Assembly: GCF_042887685.1 (NCBI RefSeq)
Contig: NZ_JBHVOS010000001.1
Span: 1 to 64,000 of the forward strand
Direction: 5' to 3'
DNA: 64,000 bases
Source of the DNA: Oerskovia sp042887685
GTDB taxonomy: Bacteria; Actinomycetota; Actinomycetes; Actinomycetales; Cellulomonadaceae
Shown here piece after piece: positions 10,195 to 17,237 of the stretch (position 1 is the first letter of the stretch; each line of letters begins with the position of its first letter). Both the position numbers and the translations under genes were made by a program. The notes beneath the pieces are model-generated. The model saw only the letters and a list, made by a program, of their open reading frames with translations, was not told where the DNA came from and made no database searches.

Positions 10195-10227
10195 GAAGCC
10201 CGTCCCGGATGCTCCGGGACGGGCTTC
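10195..10227 (+). terminator. ispH terminator
   Basis: Perfect 15-bp stem (10195-10209 with 10213-10227) and a 3-base loop, directly after ispH. Confidence 0.88.
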
Positions 10228-10239
10228 GTCAGTCCTGCC

Positions 10240-10340
10240 GCCTTCCGTCGGCGGTCAGGTCCGTCACCCTCGGCAGTCCGGCGGGTCGCCCTCGGCGGTC
10301 GGGTCCGTCACCCTCGGCGTGGGGTTCCGTCACCCTCGGC
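10240..10340 (-). repeat. 22-bp repeat array downstream of ispH (4-5 units)
   Basis: CGTCACCCTCGGC or close variants begin at 10262, 10284, 10306 and 10328 (22-base step), with a decayed unit at 10240. This is the same repeat and same orientation as the inverted half upstream of ispH. The remaining sequence to 10507 is G-rich, contains no convincing gene and marks the edge of a lower-GC island. Confidence 0.88.
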
Positions 10341-10507
10341 AGTCCGGCGCGGCGGGAGCGCTGGCGCGCTCCGCCAATGCGGGCGGGGGCCCCGGGGGAG
10401 GGGGGCTGAGGCTCGGAGGGGGCGTGGGGTGACAAAAGCCTTGGCAGCTGATGGGGTGCGCTGGAGGCGTGTGGGCGTGTGGGCGGTTCCCTCAATTCCG
10501 TGACACT

Positions 10508-10879
10508 TTAGTTGTCGTCAAGGTCGATCTCCAGCGTTACATCATCCTCTCCGACATGGACAGACACCTCTTCTGAGAGTCCACCGCAATGGACCGCTAC
10601 AAGGAAGTCCCCGGGGCCAGGAACCTCCCATTTGAAAGAGCCGTCATCGGCGAGAATCTTTGCAACTTCAGGAAGCGAGTAATCTCTAGACGACAAAGAC
10701 GTACTGCAAACGGCGGTGACCTTCTCTGGCGAAATGTTGACCTTCCCGCGAATGGTAGCGGCTGGCGATTCAGAACCGCCGCTAGCGCAGGATGTGAGTA
10801 AGGTTATCGCAACAACTAGAGCCAGAGCGCCACGTGAAACAGCGAGGTCGATTCGTTGGGTTTTCACCGTAGAAGGCAT
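10508..10879 (-). CDS. small lipoprotein, function unknown
   Basis: 123-residue predicted lipoprotein, not recognised as a named family. ATG 10879 is chosen over the longer frame because it opens a signal sequence (VKTQRIDLAVSRGALALVV) with lipobox LTSC and lipidated Cys31. The mature part reads like a small beta-sandwich of the carboxypeptidase-regulatory type: an IRGKV strand, then DDGSFKWEV, and an acidic end. It has two further cysteines. Base composition is lower in GC than the surroundings and it ends in TAA. It lies 79 bases downstream of the secreted protease gene in the same direction, so a joint role (for example an inhibitor or anchor) is possible but unproven. Confidence 0.6.
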   Translation of the reverse strand: MPSTVKTQRIDLAVSRGALALVVAITLLTSCASGGSESPAATIRGKVNISPEKVTAVCSTSLSSRDYSLPEVAKILADDGSFKWEVPGPGDFLVAVHCGGLSEEVSVHVGEDDVTLEIDLDDN

Positions 10880-10895
10880 TCCTGTCGAGATTGAA

Positions 10896-10934
10896 CAGCT
10901 CCGGCGGTCGAGTTTGCTTCGACCGCCGGAGCTG
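10896..10934 (-). terminator. terminator after the secreted protease gene
   Basis: Perfect 16-bp inverted repeat (10896-10911 with 10919-10934), 7-base loop, between the protease stop and the lipoprotein start on the minus strand. Confidence 0.8.
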
Positions 10935-10958
10935 ATGATGGGTGAAACTGCGGGGTTG

Positions 10959-12022
10959 TTAGGGGTAGGCGGTCTTGTATGCGTCGAAGGCATTCACTAC
11001 GTTTTGGGTAATGCGACTTCCTGCGTTGAAGATCACGTTGCCAGTGGTGTGGATGCCGATGGCGCAGAACCCAGGGCATCCAGGGTTGTTGTCGCCCCAG
11101 ACCGGTCCACCGCTTTGCCCCCCAGCGGTGTCCATCGAGTAGGTCCACCGGTAGTCAGTCATTCCGTTGATGGGGCCAGCCATCGAGAACATCGACCAGT
11201 AGCCCTGCTGATCGGCCTTGTCGCCAGGGAGGCCGGTGATTTCGCAGGTGTACAAAGGGATGTCTGTCTGGACGACGGGCCTGAACGAGCCGAAGACGTT
11301 CCCTGCGTTGCAGTTCAGAACCAGGAGTCCCCAGTCCCAATTGCTGTTTCCGCCACCGTTGGTGAATCCGTTCGGGGCAGCAGTAACATTGGAGCCGCAC
11401 GTGGCAACAGACCCTACGCCGGTGTAGCCGAACCACACCTTGTAGTTGGTTCCCCACGTTCCATTGTCAGTGCTGCTCGTGCCCAGTCCGTCATTTAGGC
11501 AGTGTGCCGCTGTGGCCAGAATGCGGTTTGCGACGAGGGATCCAGTGCAGACGTAGGGCTCACCCTTTAGGGCGTAGGTGATGAATACGATTCTGTTGTA
11601 GGGGTTTGCACCAGGGTCGACGGCGTATCGGCCATCACCGCCGATGACAGAGAATGGTGACACCTGCGTGTCGGAAGGTGAGACGCTCGAGAAATCGAAC
11701 GGCTCACCCGTCGCGGGGTCGAGAGCCTTCAGGAACTCGTCAGGGAGCTCCGGATTGAGAACTGCGTCTCCTCCGAGCTGTGAGAGGTTTCCCGTTCCGT
11801 CACGCGGCTCGTCTGCCGAGAATGACGACCTTGCAGCGACGCCATCGTTGAGGATGGTCGCATTTCCAAGGTTGTCAATTAGGGTGACTTGGTCATCATC
11901 GGTCGAAACTTCTGCGGCAGGGGGGTGGTTGTCGTCCCTGCCGCGTAGGCGGTTGGGACTAGCAAGCTGAGAACTGAGACGATGCCAACGGCGATCGCGC
12001 TTTGTCTCATTCGTTTGGCCAT
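10959..12022 (-). pseudogene. secreted trypsin-like serine protease with frameshift at a C6 tract
   Basis: S1-family (V8/glutamyl-endopeptidase-like) serine protease. The catalytic triad is intact in one frame: His in ATAAHC (codon 11502-11504), Asp in NWDWG (11334-11336) and Ser in GGQSGGPV (11112-11114), with paired cysteines. That frame has no plausible N-terminus. One frame over, ATG at 12022 encodes a textbook signal peptide (MAKRMRQSAIAVGIVSVLSL, then a cleavage region ending ...TAYA). The two frames join if one base is added to the six-G run at 11920-11925 (C6 in the mRNA). The cause may be a sequencing error, a real inactivating deletion, phase variation or -1 slippage on the CCC tract. 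GC is lower than in flanking genes and the stop is TAA. Confidence 0.75.
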
Positions 12023-12073
12023 GTCTATCCCGATCTTCTTTGAGGGGGAGTGCTTTGGTCAGGTGAATCTCGG

Positions 12074-12607
12074 TCACCGTAGCGGAAGTGGTGTGAGTGT
12101 GCCACTACTCAAGGTGTGGGGTGCCGCGCCCTCTGGCCGTTGCCTTGGTGCCTGGGTTGGTGCCTGCCTTGGTGCCCTCGTGGGGTGCGGGAGGTGGGCG
12201 TGGGGGGCCTGGGGGGTGCCGGGGCCCTGGCGGGGGTGGGTGTTCTGGGGGCGTCTGGGGGGCGTTGAGGGGGCTCCTTGCCCAGGGGCCGGCTGGTCGT
12301 CGTGTTCAGGGGAGCGGCTGGGGGCCGGTCGCGGTGTCGACGAGGGCACGGCTGGGGCGTCGACCTGGTGCCGGTTCGGGCTCGAGCTCGAACGCGCCAG
12401 GGGCTCGCTCGCGGCCGTCGTCGGGGTGGTGTGGGGGTCGAGGGAGTCGGGTGCCGGGTCGACGTCCAGGGGGCGGGCTCGTCGCTCGCGGGGGCCGTGC
12501 TCGGCTGCGACGTCGACCCGACCCGGCTCGGGCTCGGGCCGTCGTCGAGCGGGGGCGGGCTCGGTGGTCGTGGTCGACGTCGCGCCGGGGGTCGGCGGGG
12601 ACGCCAT
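12074..12607 (-). CDS. Pro/Thr/Arg-rich hypothetical protein (doubtful)
   Basis: 177-codon frame with no recognisable domain, rich in Pro, Ser, Thr and Arg. About the first hundred codons have nearly all G/C third positions, which argues for real or formerly real coding sequence; the rest drifts in composition and includes a 12-base tandem repeat. Several overlapping frames on both strands are equally open, because the stretch is G-rich and stop-poor. Its start lies 58 bases downstream (on the minus strand) of the phased TAGC cluster, the main reason to keep it. It may be the decayed remnant of a gene at the island edge. Confidence 0.25.
   Translation of the reverse strand: MASPPTPGATSTTTTEPAPARRRPEPEPGRVDVAAEHGPRERRARPLDVDPAPDSLDPHTTPTTAASEPLARSSSSPNRHQVDAPAVPSSTPRPAPSRSPEHDDQPAPGQGAPSTPPRRPQNTHPRQGPGTPQAPHAHLPHPTRAPRQAPTQAPRQRPEGAAPHTLSSGTLTPLPLR
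12142..12177 (+). repeat. 12-bp tandem repeat, three units
   Basis: Units GCCTTGGTGCCT, GGGTTGGTGCCT and GCCTTGGTGCCC lie head to tail at 12142, 12154 and 12166. Confidence 0.8.
12180..12290 (+). other. G-run tract with G-quadruplex potential
   Basis: About 110 bases dense in runs of three to six Gs on the plus strand, separated by short loops. It lies in the island between the protease and rmuC. A similar but shorter G-run block lies at about 10381-10440 on the other side of the island. Confidence 0.6.
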
Positions 12608-12664
12608 GGGTGCGTCACGAGGGGTCCGCGGCGGGGGTCCGCCCCCTGTTGTGGTAGAGCGATC

Positions 12665-12719
12665 TAGCCTGCGCTAGCGACCGCCAGCACACGATAGCCA
12701 CCGCTAGCAAGTTCCTAGC
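12665..12719 (-). repeat. helically phased TAGC cluster (six motifs, 10-bp spacing)
   Basis: TAGC tetramers begin at 12665, 12675, 12695, 12705 and 12716, with CAGC at 12685, so all six keep a 10-11 base step. Around them the decamer TAGCRACCGC is partly conserved. CTAG is generally rare in high-GC actinobacterial DNA, so the clustering is conspicuous. One repeat per helical turn is what head-to-tail cooperative DNA-binding proteins recognise. The flanking bases to 12853 contain no convincing gene. Confidence 0.8.
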
Positions 12720-12853
12720 GCGGCGAGCCGGACGCCCCACCCCGCCCGGCCCCGAGACCAGCCCGGTCGTCGGGTCGACGGCGCAGCTCCACCCAGGCGC
12801 GCCCCTCATCCCGGCGCGTCCCTCACCACGGCGACGCTCGGTCGCCGCTCATC

Positions 12854-14458
12854 TCATGACGCGTCGGCTCCCCGGTCGCGCTCGTGCCGTCCGGGGGCGT
12901 TGATGGTCCCGAGCATCCCGGCGTCGAGCGGGTCCTGCTCGTCGTCCTCCGCCGGAGCGGCGACCGCTCGTGGTCCTGCGCTGATCTCGTCGATCGCCAC
13001 GAAGTTCTCGTGGACCGAGGCCAGGAGCTCGGGGGCGCTCACGGCGCTGAGCTGGGGGTCGGCCACGGCGGGGGTCTCGAGGTCCTCGTCGACCACGTTG
13101 AGGTCGGCGAAGCGTCGTGCGCTCACGAGGACGCGCGTCTCGAGCGAGGCGACGGTGCGGTTGTAGGACTCGGCGGCGCCCTGGATGGACCGTCCGAGCT
13201 TGGCGAGGTGGCTGCCCATGACGGCGAGCCGGCCGTGGAGCTCCTTGCCGAGCGTGAGCACCTGCTGGGCGTTCGCGGCGAGCGCGTCCTGCCGCCAGGC
13301 GTACGCAACGGTCCGCAGCAGGGCGATCATGGTCATGGGCGCCGCGATGATGACGTTCTTCGCGACCGCGTACTCGAGGATCGACGGGTCCTGCTCGATC
13401 GCGGCCGACAGGAAGGACTCGGCCGGGACGAACATGACGACGAACTCGGGGGCCGGGCTGAACTGGTCCCAGTACCGCTTCCCGGCGAGGTCGTCGATGT
13501 GCTTGCGGAAGTGGCGGGCGTGCGCGGCGAGGCGTTCGGCGCGCACGCGGGGGTCGGTGGTCTGCTGGGCGTCGAGGTAGCCGAGGAAGGCGACCTTGGC
13601 GTCGACGACGACGTTCTTGCCGCCCGCGAGCCTGATGACCATGTCGGGGCGCAGGGCGCCGTCGTCGGTCGTGACCTGGTCCTGCTCCATGAAGTCGACG
13701 TGGGGGATCATGCCTGCGGCCTCGACGACGCGGCGCAGCTGGAGCTCGCCCCACGCCCCGCGGACCTGCGAGGAGCGCAGGGCGGTGACGAGCTGGGACG
13801 TCTCGGCGCGCAGCGCCTCGGAGTCGTGGCGCATGCCGCGGACCTGCTCGGTGAGCGTGCCGTGGGCCTCGCGACGTGCCTGCTCGGCGGCGGAGACCTC
13901 GGCCTTGACCTGGTCGAGGGCCTTGCTGAGGGGTTCGACGAGCTGCTGCACGGCTTGCTCGCGCTTGGCGAGCTCTGCTTCGCCGACCTGCTGGCTGCGC
14001 TTGAAGCGTTCCTCGGCCTGCATGAGGAACTGCTCGGAGCTGGTCGCGAGGGCCTTGCGCGCGAGTGCCTCGAACTGGGCCTCGAGCCGGGCCTGGTCGC
14101 CGCGGATCTCCGCGAGGCGCTTCTCGGAGCCGGCGCGCAGGTCCTCGATCGACCGCTCGTGGTTGGCGCGCTCGATGTCGAGGCGTTCGTCCGCGGCGCG
14201 CTCGGTGCTCGCGAGCTGGCGCCCGAACGCCTCGCGCTCGGTGCGGAGCTGGCGCTCGAAGCCTTCGCGCTCGGCCGCGAGCCGCTCGGCGAGGCCCGCG
14301 CCGCGCGCGGCCTCGTGCTGGGCCTGGGTCAGCAGCCCGGTGAGCCGGCCGATCTCGGCGCGCCCGGAATCGGGGGAGGTGCGGCGCGCGAGCCAGCCCA
14401 GGAGTGCTCCCACGAGGAGTCCGACGACGAGCATGAGCCACGGCAGGGCGTTGTCCAT
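12854..14458 (-). CDS. rmuC: RmuC-family DNA recombination protein
   Basis: Membrane-anchored coiled-coil protein with a C-terminal PD-(D/E)XK-like RmuC domain, linked in E. coli to suppressing DNA inversions. ATG 14458 starts MDNALPWLML, giving an N-terminal membrane helix (about residues 3-25); the longer upstream frame is not conserved-looking. A long Glu/Arg/Ala coiled coil spans roughly residues 40-240, and the RmuC core follows (VRGAWGELQLRRVVEAAGM, later GGKNVVVDAKVAFLGYLDA and KNVIIAAPMTMIALLRTVA). 534 residues. Divergent from the ABC exporter genes. Confidence 0.9.
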   Translation of the reverse strand: MDNALPWLMLVVGLLVGALLGWLARRTSPDSGRAEIGRLTGLLTQAQHEAARGAGLAERLAAEREGFERQLRTEREAFGRQLASTERAADERLDIERANHERSIEDLRAGSEKRLAEIRGDQARLEAQFEALARKALATSSEQFLMQAEERFKRSQQVGEAELAKREQAVQQLVEPLSKALDQVKAEVSAAEQARREAHGTLTEQVRGMRHDSEALRAETSQLVTALRSSQVRGAWGELQLRRVVEAAGMIPHVDFMEQDQVTTDDGALRPDMVIRLAGGKNVVVDAKVAFLGYLDAQQTTDPRVRAERLAAHARHFRKHIDDLAGKRYWDQFSPAPEFVVMFVPAESFLSAAIEQDPSILEYAVAKNVIIAAPMTMIALLRTVAYAWRQDALAANAQQVLTLGKELHGRLAVMGSHLAKLGRSIQGAAESYNRTVASLETRVLVSARRFADLNVVDEDLETPAVADPQLSAVSAPELLASVHENFVAIDEISAGPRAVAAPAEDDEQDPLDAGMLGTINAPGRHERDRGADAS

Positions 14459-14608
14459 GCCCGCACTCTGCCAGGTGACACCCACAGGGTCTGGGGAGCT
14501 GCGCCGTCGGGCGCGTCGCTGGGCCTGCGTCGGCGCACGGACGGGTGAATCCGGTTCCCACCTGGAAAGACGTGACAAATCTCCTGGGGGGACGTCGCCC
14601 GGCTCCAC

Positions 14609-14614
14609 TAGGTT
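14609..14614 (+). promoter_or_regulatory. -10 hexamer TAGGTT, leaderless ABC exporter promoter
   Basis: TAGGTT ends seven bases before ATG 14622; no ribosome site is present. Confidence 0.5.
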
Positions 14615-14621
14615 TGTCCGT

Positions 14622-15509
14622 ATGGCCCACGATCCTGAGCCCCGCGACCAGTTCCCACCCCGTGACGACGCAGCCCCGGCAGCGCCCGGCGCGCAGACCG
14701 CAGCGCCCGTGCTCGCTCCCGCGACGCCCGCTCCCTCGACCCGTGCGGCGGGCGCGGCCCCCGCGCTGTCGGTGCGCGGGCTGTGGAAGAGGTTCGGCGA
14801 GAAGGTCGCCGTGGCGGGCATCGACCTCGACGTCCCGGCGGGCTCGTTCTACGGGCTCGTCGGCCCCAACGGCGCGGGCAAGACGACCGCGCTGTCGATG
14901 GCCACGGGCCTGCTGCGCCCGGACTTCGGCTCGGTCCACGTGCACGGCCTGGACCTGTGGGCGAACCCGCTCGAGGGCAAGCGCCTGCTCGGCATCCTCC
15001 CGGACGGCGTGCGCCTGTTCGACCGGCTCACGGGTGCCCAGCTGATCACGTACGCGGGCCTGCTGCGCGGCATGGACCGCGAGACGGTCGCCGAGCGCAC
15101 CACCGACCTGCTCGAGGCCCTGGGCCTGGCGGCCGACGCGAACACGTTCGTGGTCGACTACTCGGCGGGCATGACCAAGAAGATCGCGCTGGCCTCGGCG
15201 CTGATCCACGCCCCGAACCTGCTCGTGCTCGACGAGCCGTTCGAGGCGGTCGACCCGGTCTCCGCGGCGAACATCCGGGAGATCCTCAACGGGTACGTCG
15301 CGAGCGGCGGCACGGTCATCGTGTCCTCGCACGTCATGGACCTGGTCCAGCGCATGTGCGACCACGTCGCGGTCATCGCGGGCGGGCACGTGCTCGCTGC
15401 GGGCACCGTGGACGAGGTCCGTGCGGGCCAGAGCCTGGAGGACCGCTTCGTCGACCTGGTGGGCGGGCGTCACACCACGGAGGGGCTGTCGTGGTTGCGC
15501 ACCTCGTAA
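14622..15509 (+). CDS. ABC transporter ATP-binding protein (ABC-2 type)
   Basis: 295-residue ATPase with a disordered Ala/Pro-rich N-terminus of about 45 residues. Walker A is GPNGAGKTT, the signature region reads YSAGMTKKIALA (a diverged LSGG motif) and Walker B is LLVLDEPFE, with the switch His in VSSH. The noncanonical signature is common in exporter-type ATPases. The start is set by the leaderless promoter. It partners the membrane protein encoded next, whose start lies inside its last codons. The substrate is unknown. Confidence 0.88.
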   Translation: MAHDPEPRDQFPPRDDAAPAAPGAQTAAPVLAPATPAPSTRAAGAAPALSVRGLWKRFGEKVAVAGIDLDVPAGSFYGLVGPNGAGKTTALSMATGLLRPDFGSVHVHGLDLWANPLEGKRLLGILPDGVRLFDRLTGAQLITYAGLLRGMDRETVAERTTDLLEALGLAADANTFVVDYSAGMTKKIALASALIHAPNLLVLDEPFEAVDPVSAANIREILNGYVASGGTVIVSSHVMDLVQRMCDHVAVIAGGHVLAAGTVDEVRAGQSLEDRFVDLVGGRHTTEGLSWLRTS

Positions 15510-17077
15510 GGCTCAAGCTCACGCTCCTGCGCAACACGCTCAAGAAGAGCGTGTGGCAGACGGTCGGGCTGGTCCTCGGCATCCTCTACGGGCTGGGCGT
15601 CATCTCGATGGCCCTGATCGGCCTCGCGGTCCTGGGCACCACGGCCCCCGAGATGGCGGGCCAGATCATCACGATCGTCGGTGCGGTCGTGGTCCTCGCA
15701 TGGTGGATCGTGCCGCTGTTCGCGTTCGGCGTGGACGCCACGCTCGACCCGCAGCGCTTCGTGACGTTCGCGGTGCCGCAGCGCCAGCTCTTGGCGGGGC
15801 TCGCGGTCGCGGGTCTCGTGGGCATCCCGGGGATCGTGACGTTGGTGGCGTCGGCCGGTACGGCGCTCGCGTGGTGGCGTTCGCCGCTCGCGGCGCTGGC
15901 CGCGCTCGTGGGCGCGCTGGTCGCGGTGGCGCTGTGCGTCGTCGGGTCTCGTGCGACGACGACGGCGCTCGCCCCGCTGCTCGACTCGCGGCGCTACCGC
16001 GAGGTCCTGTCGATCGCGGCGTTCGTGCCGCTCATGCTCGCGGGGCCGATCATCGGCTGGGCGACGTCGGCGATCGCCCGCGGCCAGGAGGTGCTGCCCG
16101 TCATCGCAGACGTCCTGGGGTGGACGCCGTTCGGTGCGCCGTGGGCGGTCGCGTCGGCGGTGTCCGACGGCGCCTGGGGCCTCGCGCTCGCGCGGCTCGG
16201 CATCGCGGTGGTCGTCCTGGTCGCCGCGTGGGTCGTGTGGGACCGTGCGCTCGCGAAGGCGCTGGTCGCGCCGCACGGTGGCGCGGCGGCGGGCAAGTCC
16301 AAGGGGCTCGGCTGGTTCGGCCGGTTCCCGGCGACGCCCGTGGGCGCCGTGGCGGCGCGCTGCCTGACGTACTGGTTCCGCGACCCGCGCTACTCGGGCT
16401 CGATCGCGGTGGTGCCGCTGCTCCCCGTCCTGCTGTGGTTCGTGGGGTCGAGCGTGGGGATCGACGGCGGCGACGGGTTCGTCGAGCTCATGCTCGTGCT
16501 GGGCCCGGTCACGGCGTTCACGTTCGGGTTCTCGATCTCGGCCGACGTCGCGTACGACCACACCGCGTTCTGGACGCAGGTGTCGTCGGGTGTGAGCGGG
16601 TTCGCCGACCGGGCCGGCCGCGTGGTCGCGGCCGCGGTCATCGGTGTGCCGGTCGTGCTCGCCTTCGCGGTGGGTTCGGTCGCCTTCACGGGCCGTTGGG
16701 ACCTGCTGGTCGCGACGGTCGGGCTGAGCCTGGGCGTGCTGGGTGCGGGGCTGGGGGTGTCGAGCGTGGTCTCGGCACGGCTGCTCTACCCGGTGCCGAA
16801 GCCGGGGGACAGCCCGTTCAAGTCCCCGCAGGGTGCGGCGATGGCGACGCTGGTCGCGCAGATGATCACGATGCTGGTCCTCACGGCGCTGTGCCTGCCG
16901 GCCGCGGGGCTCGCGCTCACGAACGTCCTGACGGGTGCTGCGGTCTGGGGCTGGCTCACGCTGGTCGTGGGCGTCGGCCTCGGGGTCGTGTTCCTCGTGG
17001 TGGGTATGCGCTGGGGCGGCCGCCTGGTCGACCAGCGGGGCCCGGAGCTCCTCCAGCAGGTCATGAGCTACAAGTAG
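15491..17077 (+). CDS. ABC transporter membrane subunit
   Basis: 528-residue polytopic membrane protein with roughly twelve predicted helices and no binding-protein features, as expected for an ABC-2-type exporter permease. GTG 15491 is placed by GGAGGGG at 15478-15484 and overlaps the ATPase gene by 19 bases, so the two are translationally coupled. A basic cytoplasmic segment with GKSKGLGWFGRFP divides two homologous-looking halves. Exported substrate not deducible. Confidence 0.82.
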   Translation: MVAHLVRLKLTLLRNTLKKSVWQTVGLVLGILYGLGVISMALIGLAVLGTTAPEMAGQIITIVGAVVVLAWWIVPLFAFGVDATLDPQRFVTFAVPQRQLLAGLAVAGLVGIPGIVTLVASAGTALAWWRSPLAALAALVGALVAVALCVVGSRATTTALAPLLDSRRYREVLSIAAFVPLMLAGPIIGWATSAIARGQEVLPVIADVLGWTPFGAPWAVASAVSDGAWGLALARLGIAVVVLVAAWVVWDRALAKALVAPHGGAAAGKSKGLGWFGRFPATPVGAVAARCLTYWFRDPRYSGSIAVVPLLPVLLWFVGSSVGIDGGDGFVELMLVLGPVTAFTFGFSISADVAYDHTAFWTQVSSGVSGFADRAGRVVAAAVIGVPVVLAFAVGSVAFTGRWDLLVATVGLSLGVLGAGLGVSSVVSARLLYPVPKPGDSPFKSPQGAAMATLVAQMITMLVLTALCLPAAGLALTNVLTGAAVWGWLTLVVGVGLGVVFLVVGMRWGGRLVDQRGPELLQQVMSYK

Positions 17078-17092
17078 GCGGCTCCCGCAGCG

Positions 17093-17169
17093 GCCCGACG
17101 GCGCCGCCCGCCCAGGTGGGCCCGTGCACCAGTGCACGTGGCCACCCGGGGCGGGCGGCGCCGTCGGGC
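17093..17169. repeat. large palindrome with GCCCGACGGCGCC core, copy 2
   Basis: 21-base arms (17093-17113 and 17149-17169) are perfectly complementary. The interior holds a second palindrome, CGTGCAC (17123-17129) with GTGCACG (17132-17138), so the whole element can fold into a nearly continuous stem. It sits between the exporter permease and ychF and could terminate the exporter transcript. Confidence 0.85.
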
Positions 17170-17223
17170 CGTCTGCCTGCCTGCCGCCCCCGCGGCGCGA
17201 GCGGCGCGCACGGTCGCTCGGCG

Positions 17224-17229
17224 TAGACT
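17224..17229 (+). promoter_or_regulatory. -10 hexamer TAGACT, leaderless ychF promoter
   Basis: TAGACT ends eight bases before GTG 17238. The same hexamer serves ispH. Confidence 0.55.
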
Positions 17230-17237
17230 CAGGCCCC

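Noticed and set aside
10341..10507. Integration site or tRNA remnant at the island edge
   Set aside because: No tRNA-like sequence or direct repeats pairing the two island borders could be found.
11982..12677. Plus-strand 231-codon Gly/Trp-rich frame
   Set aside because: Its start lies within the protease signal-peptide region on the opposite strand and the rest is G-run sequence; no ribosome site and no domain.
12615..12809. Minus-strand 64-codon frame through the TAGC cluster
   Set aside because: Its middle is merely the translated repeat; no ribosome site and no recognisable fold.
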